Below, piece by piece: positions 1 to 7,339 of a stretch of DNA of 11,823 nt. The position numbers were made by a program, and so were the translations under genes. Each line of letters begins with the position of its first letter. Position 1 is the first letter of the stretch. The notes beneath the pieces are model-generated. The model saw nothing but the letters and a program-made list of their open reading frames with translations, was not told the origin of the DNA and did not search any database. Source of the stretch: Bacteroidetes bacterium UBA1860. Its GTDB lineage: Bacteria > Bacteroidota > Rhodothermia > Balneolales > Balneolaceae. The DNA lies in NCBI GenBank assembly GCA_002338335.1, contig DDIC01000034.1, positions 1-11,823 on the forward strand. Reading direction: 5' to 3'.

Positions 1-1
1 A

Positions 2-1498
2 CCAGCAACTCCTGCTCCAGTGGCTCCTGCACCTCAAGCCGCACCCGTGGCCTCAGGTGAGTCCATTGAAGTGGTCATGCCACAAATGGGTGAATCTGTA
101 ATGGAAGGAGAAGTATTGAGTTGGAGTAAAGCGATTGGCGATTCGGTCGAGGTGGATGAGACCCTGCTCGAAATCGCTACGGATAAGGTGGATACAGAAG
201 TTCCATCTCCTGAAGCCGGAGTGTTGACTGAGATTTTGGCCAAGGAGGGTGAGACGATTCAGGTGGGACAAGTGATTGCAAGGCTTGCACCGGCCGGTAG
301 TAGTGCACAGCCTGCTGCGCAACCCGCGCCAGTAGAGCCTGTAGCTACGCTGGATACATCAACACCGGTAGCCACCCCTGAGTCTACAACACCAGCACTT
401 GCTGCCACAAAAGCTGCAGGTTCAATCCCCAATTCTACGCCATCAGGCAAATTTTTGTCCCCATTGGTTCGGTCGATTGCGGAGAAAGAGGGTATCCCTG
501 TTGAAACCCTGGATCAAATTCCCGGTACAGGCAAAGATGGTCGATTGACGAAGAAGGACATGTTGAATTTCTTGTCTATTCGTCCACCGCAAGCAGGCAC
601 GTCTACTCCTTCTGCAAGCAATGCCTCTACACCTGCTCAACCTGCCTCAGGAGGAGGCTTGTCACGCCCTGGCGCTCCTGCTCCGGCCGCACCAGCTCCA
701 GCTGCACCGACTGCCACACCCGCAGCATCAAGTTCTGGATCCATCAACGCAGGTCAGCTAAACGTCAAAGCACCTGAGCAACAAGTTGAAATCATCAAGA
801 TGGATCGTATGCGCAAGATGATTGCGGAGCATATGGTCAACTCAAAGCAGACATCGGCTCATGTCACGACGTTTTCTGATGTGGATGTGACCCAAGTTGT
901 GAAGTGGCGAGCAGCAAATAAAGACCGGTTCCTGAAGCAAACAGGTGCAAAACTTACCTTTACACCTATTTTTGTGGAGGCCATTATTCAGGCCATTCGG
1001 GAGTTTCCGTTGATTAACAGCTCCATTGTTGGAGATGAAATTCATGTGAAGAAGAACATCAATTTTGGACTAGCGGTTGCTCTTGGAGAGGGTGGTATTG
1101 GAGGGTTAATTGTCCCGGTGATTAAACATGCACAGGACAAGAATCTTGCGGCATTAGCGCATGCCATTACCGATCTTGCGACAAAGGCCCGATCCAAAAC
1201 GCTGAGTCCAGATGATTTGGTAGGAGGCACCATTACACTGACCAATTATGGAAGTGTGGGCAATCTTATGGGCACGCCGATCATTAATCAGCCACAAGTA
1301 GCCATCATTGGAACAGGTGCGATTGAAAAGCGCCCTATGGTGATGGAAACAGAGGATGGTGATGTGATTGCGATTCGTCATCAAATGTATTTATCGATGA
1401 GTTACGATCACCGTTCGATTGACGGGGCACATGGTGGCGCGTTCCTGAATCGGATCAAGCAGCTTTTGGAAGGGTTTGACCCGAATCGATCGTTTTAG
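2..1498 (+). CDS. 2-oxo acid dehydrogenase complex E2 (dihydrolipoamide acyltransferase), 5'-truncated by window edge
   Basis: E2 transfers acyl groups from lipoyl-lysine to CoA in the cytoplasmic 2-oxoglutarate, pyruvate or branched-chain 2-oxoacid dehydrogenase complexes. The reading frame is open to the left edge and the first visible codons are an Ala/Pro linker, so the true start lies upstream and the GTG at 20 is only internal. Numbering from that GTG, a lipoyl domain spans about 16-92 with the DK motif giving lipoylated Lys56. A second Ala/Pro/Thr-rich linker follows, then the E1/E3-binding domain at about 143-186 (KFLSPLVRSIAEKEG), a third linker to about 245, and the catalytic acyltransferase domain at 255-490 with the active-site motif DHRSIDG (His464). 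An upstream linker suggests at least one more lipoyl domain before the window. The substrate cannot be fixed: the catalytic domain resembles both two-lipoyl sucB-like and branched-chain (bkdB-like) E2s. The family assignment is very secure. Confidence 0.95.
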   Translation, partial: PATPAPVAPAPQAAPVASGESIEVVMPQMGESVMEGEVLSWSKAIGDSVEVDETLLEIATDKVDTEVPSPEAGVLTEILAKEGETIQVGQVIARLAPAGSSAQPAAQPAPVEPVATLDTSTPVATPESTTPALAATKAAGSIPNSTPSGKFLSPLVRSIAEKEGIPVETLDQIPGTGKDGRLTKKDMLNFLSIRPPQAGTSTPSASNASTPAQPASGGGLSRPGAPAPAAPAPAAPTATPAASSSGSINAGQLNVKAPEQQVEIIKMDRMRKMIAEHMVNSKQTSAHVTTFSDVDVTQVVKWRAANKDRFLKQTGAKLTFTPIFVEAIIQAIREFPLINSSIVGDEIHVKKNINFGLAVALGEGGIGGLIVPVIKHAQDKNLAALAHAITDLATKARSKTLSPDDLVGGTITLTNYGSVGNLMGTPIINQPQVAIIGTGAIEKRPMVMETEDGDVIAIRHQMYLSMSYDHRSIDGAHGGAFLNRIKQLLEGFDPNRSF

Positions 1499-1553
1499 TG
1501 ATTGAAGTAACGAACCGTTTCTGTTTGATCCCAACATATCTCTGAAGGGTTCT

Positions 1554-2420
1554 ATGGAAGTCGTCCAGACGATTGATGAGCTACGGGAGGCGCTATTAGA
1601 GCTCCAACGTACGCATCCGAATCACCCCCGGCAACTCGTGCCGACGATGGGTGCGCTGCACGAAGGTCATCGTGAATTACTTAAACATGCGGTCGCACAA
1701 GGTCCCACGGTGGCGACGCTATTTGTGAACCCCTTGCAATTTGGACCCAACGAGGATTTTGACCGATATCCTCGTGATTTATCCCATGATCAAGAAGTAT
1801 GCCAACAAGAGGGTGTGTCTCTACTATTCGCTCCATTTCCTCAAGAAATGGCCTTGGATCAGCAACAATTTGTGATTCAGCCAAAAGGACTTATCCAGCA
1901 TATGTGTGGTCCTCATCGCCCTGGACATTTTGAGGGTGTTTGCCACGTAGTGATGCGCTTGTTTAGCCTTACCCAACCTGATGAGGCATGGTTTGGTCAA
2001 AAAGATTTCCAGCAATATCGTGTCCTTGAGGCTATGGTGGATGAACTCGCGCTGCCCATTCGGATGCACTGTGTGGAGACGGTGCGTGAAGCCGATGGGT
2101 TGGCTCTCAGCAGCCGAAATCGATACCTTAGCCCACAAGAGCGTGGATCTGCTGTGGCAATGTTTAAAGCTCTCGACCAACTAAAACAGGCAATAGAAGC
2201 CAAAGAAGCCTCTGCGCTTCTCCAAAAAAGACGAAATGAGCTTCATGCGCAACTTTCTGTGGCTGGTTTTCGTTTAGAGTACGTGGATGTATACGATGTC
2301 CCGACGTTGACGCCTGTTCTTGAGCCTCACCCTGGACAACCATTAGTGGTTGCTGCTGCGGGTTGGCTTGGCCAAACCAGACTCATTGATAACCTCCTTA
2401 TTGATACTGAAAGCATATAA
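1554..2420 (+). CDS. panC: Pantothenate synthetase (pantoate--beta-alanine ligase)
   Basis: This cytoplasmic enzyme joins D-pantoate and beta-alanine using ATP, releasing AMP and pyrophosphate, in the last step of pantothenate (vitamin B5) synthesis. The 288-residue length is normal for the family. The nucleotide-binding HIGH-like motif is PTMGALHEGH at 30-39, followed by FVNPLQFGPNEDFDRYPR at 57-74, the pantoate-binding segment RPGHFEGV at 122-129, FGQKDFQQ at 147-154, and the KMSKS-like LALSSRNRYLS at 183-193. The C-terminal segment TRLIDNLL is also typical. The ATG at 1554 is preceded by GAAGGG at 1544-1549, a fair ribosome site with a short 4-base spacer, and it puts the HIGH-like motif at the usual distance from the N terminus. 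It lies 55 bases after the E2 gene and 28 bases before panD, which makes its substrate beta-alanine. No panB is visible. Confidence 0.97.
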   Translation: MEVVQTIDELREALLELQRTHPNHPRQLVPTMGALHEGHRELLKHAVAQGPTVATLFVNPLQFGPNEDFDRYPRDLSHDQEVCQQEGVSLLFAPFPQEMALDQQQFVIQPKGLIQHMCGPHRPGHFEGVCHVVMRLFSLTQPDEAWFGQKDFQQYRVLEAMVDELALPIRMHCVETVREADGLALSSRNRYLSPQERGSAVAMFKALDQLKQAIEAKEASALLQKRRNELHAQLSVAGFRLEYVDVYDVPTLTPVLEPHPGQPLVVAAAGWLGQTRLIDNLLIDTESI

Positions 2421-2448
2421 GTTTGCTTTTTCGTGGACACAAATGACT

Positions 2449-2796
2449 ATGAAACGAACCCTTTTTCACTCAAAAATCCAGCCATTAACGGTCACCGATG
2501 CGAATCTTCATTATGAAGGGTCCATCACCCTGGATCTTGACTTACTCGAAAAGGCAGGTATTGTGCCTTATGAGCGTGTGCAAGTGCTCAACATTAATAA
2601 TGGACACCGTCTTGAGACGTACACCATACCTGGAGAGCGAGGATCTGGCATATGTTGTCTAAATGGTGCTGCCGCCCGCCTTACGCAAATTGGAGATAAA
2701 GTAATCGTGATTGCTTACGGTCTTTTTGATGAGGAAGACATAGCCAATCATACCCCAAACGTCACACTCGTTGACGACCAAAACAAGCCAAAATAG
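2449..2796 (+). CDS. panD: Aspartate 1-decarboxylase proenzyme
   Basis: PanD is a pyruvoyl-dependent cytoplasmic enzyme that decarboxylates L-aspartate to beta-alanine, the substrate of PanC encoded just upstream. The start chosen here, ATG at 2449, gives 115 residues and places the self-cleavage site exactly where the E. coli enzyme has it: Gly24-Ser25 within HYEGS, where Ser25 becomes the pyruvoyl group. Lys9, Tyr22, Arg54, Thr57, Tyr58 and Asn72 also fall at their known positions, so all expected active-site residues are present. An in-frame ATG at 2443 would add only Met-Thr. The frame stays open further upstream to 2350, but that part overlaps panC and is not needed. The C terminus is about ten residues shorter than in E. 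coli (126 residues), which lies outside the catalytic core. No clear Shine-Dalgarno sequence is seen, so translational coupling to panC is possible. Confidence 0.96.
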   Translation: MKRTLFHSKIQPLTVTDANLHYEGSITLDLDLLEKAGIVPYERVQVLNINNGHRLETYTIPGERGSGICCLNGAAARLTQIGDKVIVIAYGLFDEEDIANHTPNVTLVDDQNKPK

Positions 2797-2810
2797 GCCT
2801 TATCATTTGC

Positions 2811-2840
2811 AGCGATTCCCACTCAAACCGAGCGATTCCC
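2811..2840 (+). repeat. 10-base direct repeat, two copies 20 bases apart, before the adaptor gene
   Basis: AGCGATTCCC occurs exactly at 2811-2820 and again at 2831-2840, so start-to-start spacing is 20 bases, close to two helical turns. The second copy ends one base before the ATG at 2842. The repeat fills most of the 45-base gap between panD and the exporter genes. No Shine-Dalgarno sequence is present there. It could be an operator or a chance duplication; the repeat itself is certain, its function is not. Confidence 0.6.
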
Positions 2841-2841
2841 T

Positions 2842-4344
2842 ATGAAAATTAACAGAAATCTACTGCTCCTTGGTGGAGCCATTATCATTATTGGTGTGTT
2901 GTGGTTTGCGCTTGGACGAAGTGGTGAAGACACGACTCAAATCTACGCGGAAGCGCAGCGAGGTCCGTTTGAGGTGATCATTAACACGACGGGAGAACTT
3001 CAGGCCAAGAATTCAACCCAAATCATGGGTCCGCGTAATGCGAGAGATGTCCGTGTGTATAATTTTAACATCCAGCGCATTATCCCGGAGGGGACGGTTG
3101 TGCAACGAGGCGATTTTGTGGCCGAATTGGATCGCTCGGAAGCCAACACACGTCTTCAAGACGCTCAGTTAAATGTCCAGCAGGCTGAATCACAGTTTGA
3201 GCAGGCCCAACTTGACAGTTCCTTGACCCTGTCTGCTGCTAGGAATACCCTTGAAAACCTTGAATTTGAGGTGGAGGAGCGTCAGTTGGCGGTGGAGCAA
3301 TCAATTTACGAATCACCCTCTGTGCAGCGGCAAGTTGAAATCGCGTATGAACAAACCCAAAGACAGCTTCAGCAAGAGCGTGAAAATTATGTCACGAGGG
3401 TGCGTAAAGAAGAGGCTAGACTACGGGAGCTAGAAACGGAATTGATTGAGGAGCAACGCGATCTGGAAAGAATACAACAGGTGATCGATGAGTTTACGGT
3501 CTATGCTCCAGAAAATGGGATGGTCATCTATACACGTAATGGTGGCACAAAAGTGGCCGAAGGGAGTAGTGTAAGCGCATGGAATCCAGTGATTGCTGAG
3601 CTACCTGATTTTTCCGTCATGGAGTCTATTACCTTTGTGAATGAAGTGGACATTCAGAAAGTTCGTGTAAATCAGTTAGTTGATATTGGACTCGATGCCA
3701 TCCCAGATAAGTCATTAAGTGGTGTCGTGACATCCGTAGCGAATATCGGAGAGCAACGTCAAAACTCTGATTCCAAAGTGTTTGAAGTGGTTATTGAAAT
3801 TAATGAGTCAGATTCAGTTCTGCGCCCATCCATGACAACCTCAAACGCTATCTCAATTGAAGAAATTGCAGGTGCCGTGTATGTCCCACTCGAAACAGTG
3901 TTTGAGTTTAATGGTTTGGATGTGGTGTACAAAAAAGCCGGTTTGGGCGTAGAGAGACAACAAGTGTGGTTAGGATCGATGAACGAAAATGATGTTGTTG
4001 TGAAAGCAGGGATTGAGGAAGGGGATGAGATGTTGATATCGATGCCAACAGACACAGCTGGTCTCAAGTTTATTCCACTGGCTGAGGATGTTTTGCAGGA
4101 GATTCGAGCCATTGAGCAGGCGAAGATGGAACGTCAACAAGAACAGCAGGCGCGTCAAAATCAACCAAGGCAAGCCCAAGAGGGCATGATGAGGATGGAC
4201 TTTCAGAACATGACCCAAGAGCAACGAGATTCTCTCCGAAGAGTCTTTATGAATCGAGGTGCAGGAGCTCAAAGTGGTGGGGCTCGGGGTGGAGCTAGCG
4301 GACAGGTACGGGTGCAGGTTCAGTCTAATGGCTCAGGCTCGTAG
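2842..4344 (+). CDS. HlyD/MacA-family periplasmic adaptor (membrane fusion) protein
   Basis: This protein should bridge an inner-membrane ABC permease to a TolC-like outer-membrane channel, both encoded just downstream. An N-terminal hydrophobic segment at about 7-24 (LLLLGGAIIIIGVLWFAL) is flanked by basic residues and acts as a membrane anchor or uncleaved signal; no lipobox is seen. The split lipoyl (biotinyl-like) domain falls at about 80-98 and 217-253, with motif VYAPENGMV. Between these halves lies a long charged, Gln/Glu-rich coiled-coil hairpin at about 102-216. A beta-barrel domain (about 262-338) and a membrane-proximal domain (about 345-400) follow. From about 415 to 500 there is a Gln/Arg/Met/Gly-rich low-complexity tail. 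The length of 500 is long for the family (commonly 370-420), and the tail explains most of the excess. The transported substrate is unknown. MacA-like is a family statement, not proof of macrolide export. Confidence 0.92.
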   Translation: MKINRNLLLLGGAIIIIGVLWFALGRSGEDTTQIYAEAQRGPFEVIINTTGELQAKNSTQIMGPRNARDVRVYNFNIQRIIPEGTVVQRGDFVAELDRSEANTRLQDAQLNVQQAESQFEQAQLDSSLTLSAARNTLENLEFEVEERQLAVEQSIYESPSVQRQVEIAYEQTQRQLQQERENYVTRVRKEEARLRELETELIEEQRDLERIQQVIDEFTVYAPENGMVIYTRNGGTKVAEGSSVSAWNPVIAELPDFSVMESITFVNEVDIQKVRVNQLVDIGLDAIPDKSLSGVVTSVANIGEQRQNSDSKVFEVVIEINESDSVLRPSMTTSNAISIEEIAGAVYVPLETVFEFNGLDVVYKKAGLGVERQQVWLGSMNENDVVVKAGIEEGDEMLISMPTDTAGLKFIPLAEDVLQEIRAIEQAKMERQQEQQARQNQPRQAQEGMMRMDFQNMTQEQRDSLRRVFMNRGAGAQSGGARGGASGQVRVQVQSNGSGS

Positions 4345-4350
4345 GGCGAT

Positions 4351-5742
4351 ATGAATCTCCAAAACCTAGGGTATAATTTCGATATTGCCATAGAGGCAAT
4401 GAAGCAAAATCGACTTCGATCGTTTTTGACATCGTTGGGGATTATTTTTGGTGTAGCCTCTGTGATATCTATGCTTGCCATTGGTCGTGGAGCACAGGAA
4501 GAAGTGCTTGACCAAATGAAGCTGTTGGGGACCAATAATATTATTGTGCAACCGGTGGTGGAGCAAAAAGAGGGGGATGTTGAGTCAAGTGGCGGTGATG
4601 CATTCACGGAATCGAGCTCAAAGAAATTCTCTCCTGGGCTCACACTCCAAGATCTCGAAGCCATTCGGACGAATATCCCCTACGTGGAGACCGTCACGCC
4701 TGAGATTATATACGACACACAAATTATCCGATCGGGGCGTATGCGAACGGGTAAAATTATCGGTGTGTCGGACGAGTATTTTGAAATCAATGAATCGTCC
4801 TTTGAGCTTGGGGATAATTTCACCGATAGTCAGGTGGAAGAGTCCTTACCTGTTGCCATCATTGGTGCTGGAATACGAGCGAAGTTTTTTTCTGGGGATG
4901 ACCCTATTGGCAAACGGATCAAGGCAGGAAGGGTGTGGTTTCGTGTGGTTGGTGTGCTAGAAGAGAAGCGAATTTCGAATCAACAAATTGAAAATCTGGG
5001 GATTCGCGATTACAACATGGATATCTATGCGCCTGTGACGTCGGTTCTTTTGCGTTATGGGAATCGCTCAGTGGTAACAGGTGATGATGTAGGAGGTGGG
5101 GGTGGTAGCACGACGACGATGTTTTTTGGACGTGGTTTCGCGATTTCTACGTCTTCTTCTTCCTCGGGAGTCAATAGTGGAGATGGAAATACCAACGAAG
5201 TGGATCGCCTCATTGTGCGAGTAGAGGACAACCAGTACAGCGTGGCAGTTTCAGAAATCATGTCTAGAATGTTGCAACGTCGACACAATGACGTCGTCGA
5301 TTTTGAAATTATCGTCCCTGAATTGTTGCTAGAGCAAGAGCAACGGACCAAAAATATCTTCAACATCGTGCTCGCAGCCATTGCCTCCATCTCGTTGATT
5401 GTTGGAGGGATTGGGATTATGAATATCATGCTCGCCTCTGTGATCGAACGGTACCGTGAAATTGGGGTTCGTCGTGCCGTTGGGGCTCAGCAGAAAGATA
5501 TCCGCATGCAATTTTTGACGGAGGCTCTCACGATTTGTTTTGTGGGTGGATTTATTGGCATTGTCCTTGGGATTGTGCTGAGTTTGGTGATCCAGTGGTT
5601 TGCGGGCATACAAACGATTGTCACACTCGCCTCTATTTTGATTTCTTTTGGGGTAGCGTCATTGATTGGCGTGGTATTTGGATACGTTCCAGCAAAGAGA
5701 GCGTCCGAACAAGATGTTGTTGTTGCACTTAGATATGAGTAA
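4351..5742 (+). CDS. MacB/FtsX-family ABC transporter permease, no ATPase domain
   Basis: This is an inner-membrane subunit of a type VII (MacB-like) ABC transporter. It has the standard topology: TM1 at about 24-46, a large periplasmic domain at about 50-330 (MacB_PCD type), then TM2 at 335-362, TM3 at 391-418 and TM4 at 424-446. The cytoplasmic coupling region ERYREIGVRRAVGAQ at 366-380 and the C-terminal PAKRASEQDVVVALRYE are hallmarks of the FtsX/MacB permease domain. E. coli MacB carries an N-terminal ATPase of roughly 220 residues that is absent here, so a separate ATPase must partner it, and none is encoded in the window. A Gly/Ser/Thr-rich loop at about 244-284 interrupts the periplasmic domain. 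The gene starts 6 bases after the adaptor stop, with an AGGGC ribosome-site candidate at 4343-4347 overlapping that stop, so co-translation is likely. Confidence 0.93.
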   Translation: MNLQNLGYNFDIAIEAMKQNRLRSFLTSLGIIFGVASVISMLAIGRGAQEEVLDQMKLLGTNNIIVQPVVEQKEGDVESSGGDAFTESSSKKFSPGLTLQDLEAIRTNIPYVETVTPEIIYDTQIIRSGRMRTGKIIGVSDEYFEINESSFELGDNFTDSQVEESLPVAIIGAGIRAKFFSGDDPIGKRIKAGRVWFRVVGVLEEKRISNQQIENLGIRDYNMDIYAPVTSVLLRYGNRSVVTGDDVGGGGGSTTTMFFGRGFAISTSSSSSGVNSGDGNTNEVDRLIVRVEDNQYSVAVSEIMSRMLQRRHNDVVDFEIIVPELLLEQEQRTKNIFNIVLAAIASISLIVGGIGIMNIMLASVIERYREIGVRRAVGAQQKDIRMQFLTEALTICFVGGFIGIVLGIVLSLVIQWFAGIQTIVTLASILISFGVASLIGVVFGYVPAKRASEQDVVVALRYE

Positions 5743-7339
5743 TCCTATGGAATCCATGTTTATCTCACACCGAGAATCTCACATTCGCACGTTTGCCCCC
5801 ATCTTTGTGATGATTTTTTGTCTGGGGATCTGCATGATCTCCATGCCACTTGTTTCGTTCGCTCAGTCGGGTCAAAACGGTTCTTCAGAGGCTTCAGCGG
5901 GCGCTTCATCCACAGAACAAGTCACTGCCCAAAAAGCTGCACAAATATTTGAGTTGGAGGAGACCATCCAGTTGGCTCTTGAGCAAAGTCCATTGTCTCG
6001 TGCAGCCAAGTATTCGTTGGTTGCAAGTCAGTATCGATATAAGTCTTTCCGCGCGGATCTGCTTCCTAGTTTAGATCTCTCAGGAGATGTGCCTAACTAC
6101 AACCGTCGTCTCTCCACTCGGTTGGCAGATGATGGGAGCACGCAGTTTATTGCAACAAAGCAGTCAAACGCGAGTTTAGAGTTAGGTGTAAACCAAAATC
6201 TTTTGTGGACAGGAGGGACAGTCTCGATTGCAAGCGGAATGACCCGGCTGGGGATTTTTAGTGATGAGAACACCTATTTGTGGAGCTCAACCCCCTTAGT
6301 TGTGAGCTATCGTCAACCACTCTTTCAATATAATGCGCTCAAATGGCGCAATCGGCTTGAACCGTTACGCTTGACCATTGCTGAAAAACAGTACGTCGAG
6401 GAGCTTGAAGATCTCTCCTTCACCGTAACACAACGCTATTTTGATGTGTTGCTAGCCAAAATCAACCTTGATATTGCCCAAACCAATGTCGCGGTCAATG
6501 ACTCGATTTACAATATCTCTCGGGGTCGATTCAACATTGGGACGATTGCCGAAAACGATCTACTGCAAAGTGAATTGGCACTCCGAAATGCGGAGACCAA
6601 TCTTACCAGCTCTCAAATTCAGTACGATCAGCAGATCAAGAATTTTCGATTGTTGCTTGGGTTGCCTGCAAATGCCGATTTCGATGTGAGTATTCCGGAA
6701 CAGCTTCCTCGCCTTGAAGTTACAGCAGATAAAGCCTTAGCGATGGCGCAGCAGAACAACAGCACATCACTGAATAACGCATTACAAGAGATTGATGCTC
6801 GCCGTCAGTTGGAACAAGCAGTGAGGCAAAGTACCTTTTCGGCTAACATTATTGCCAATGTGGGATTTAACCAAACGGCCGAAGACATTAACGATGTATA
6901 TAACGACCCTTTGGACCAGCAGTTTATAACACTAGGCTTTGATATCCCCATTTTTAATTGGGGTAAGGCTCGGGCAGAGATTCAGTCGGCGCGCAATGTA
7001 CAACGTGAAGTGGCCGATGAAATCGCTTACAGCCAAGCACAATTTGAGCTTGCCGTTCAAAATACGGTAATGGAGTTCTTGCAGCTGGAACGTCAGCTAG
7101 AGATCGCCGCTCAATCTGACACGATTGCCCTACGTCGATATCAGGTTGCTCGTAATCGTTATCTCATTGGTAATATCGATATTACCAATCTTCTGATTGC
7201 TCAAAATGAGCGCGATTCCGCGAAGCGTGCTTATATCCAAGCTCTTCGAACGTACTGGCTTGGAGTGTATAATTTGCGACGCCTAACGCTCTATGATTTT
7301 GAGATCCAGGCGCCCATCACCTATGAATTAGAGCGCTAA
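5735..7339 (+). CDS. TolC-family outer-membrane efflux channel
   Basis: This protein should form the outer-membrane exit duct for the adaptor-permease pair encoded directly upstream. It has a basic N-terminal stretch, a hydrophobic core at about 20-38 and a likely signal peptidase site after SFA at 41-43 (SFA|QSG). The mature part shows the two-fold repeated outer-membrane efflux protein pattern, with long amphipathic helices rich in Ala, Gln and Leu and the recurring segment FDVLLAKINLDIAQTNVAV, then GRFNIGTIAENDLLQSELAL in the first half and RNRYLIGNIDITNLLIAQNE in the second. ATG at 5735 gives 534 residues and overlaps the permease stop by 8 bases (ATGAGTAA), which favours coupling. ATGs at 5747 and 5756 are alternatives and leave the signal peptide intact. 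The frame is open further upstream to 5666, which would overlap the permease by 77 bases and bury the signal. It ends convergently against the dipeptidase gene. Confidence 0.93.
   Translation: MSNPMESMFISHRESHIRTFAPIFVMIFCLGICMISMPLVSFAQSGQNGSSEASAGASSTEQVTAQKAAQIFELEETIQLALEQSPLSRAAKYSLVASQYRYKSFRADLLPSLDLSGDVPNYNRRLSTRLADDGSTQFIATKQSNASLELGVNQNLLWTGGTVSIASGMTRLGIFSDENTYLWSSTPLVVSYRQPLFQYNALKWRNRLEPLRLTIAEKQYVEELEDLSFTVTQRYFDVLLAKINLDIAQTNVAVNDSIYNISRGRFNIGTIAENDLLQSELALRNAETNLTSSQIQYDQQIKNFRLLLGLPANADFDVSIPEQLPRLEVTADKALAMAQQNNSTSLNNALQEIDARRQLEQAVRQSTFSANIIANVGFNQTAEDINDVYNDPLDQQFITLGFDIPIFNWGKARAEIQSARNVQREVADEIAYSQAQFELAVQNTVMEFLQLERQLEIAAQSDTIALRRYQVARNRYLIGNIDITNLLIAQNERDSAKRAYIQALRTYWLGVYNLRRLTLYDFEIQAPITYELER

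Noticed and set aside
20..22. GTG as the true start of the E2 gene
   Set aside because: The frame is open upstream and already encodes an Ala/Pro linker there, so the gene begins outside the window.
1499..1553. Terminator or promoter between the E2 gene and panC
   Set aside because: Only a trivial 4-base inverted repeat (AACG/CGTT) is present, with no T-tract and no convincing -33/-7 pair.
2350..2448. A 33-residue N-terminal extension of PanD
   Set aside because: It overlaps panC, and the ATG at 2449 places the cleavage site and all active-site residues at the E. coli positions, so the extension is not coding.
4544..4960. Plus-strand open frame of 138 codons inside the permease gene
   Set aside because: It is in another frame of a well-supported permease and its product is rich in Arg, Ser and Cys with no domain pattern.
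5055..5429. Minus-strand open frame with a proline run, opposite the permease
   Set aside because: The Pro run is only the complement of the Gly codons of the permease loop; no independent evidence of coding.
5666..5734. An upstream start for the TolC-family gene
   Set aside because: It would overlap the permease by 77 bases and place 23 mostly polar residues before the signal peptide; the ATG at 5735 overlaps the stop in the usual way.
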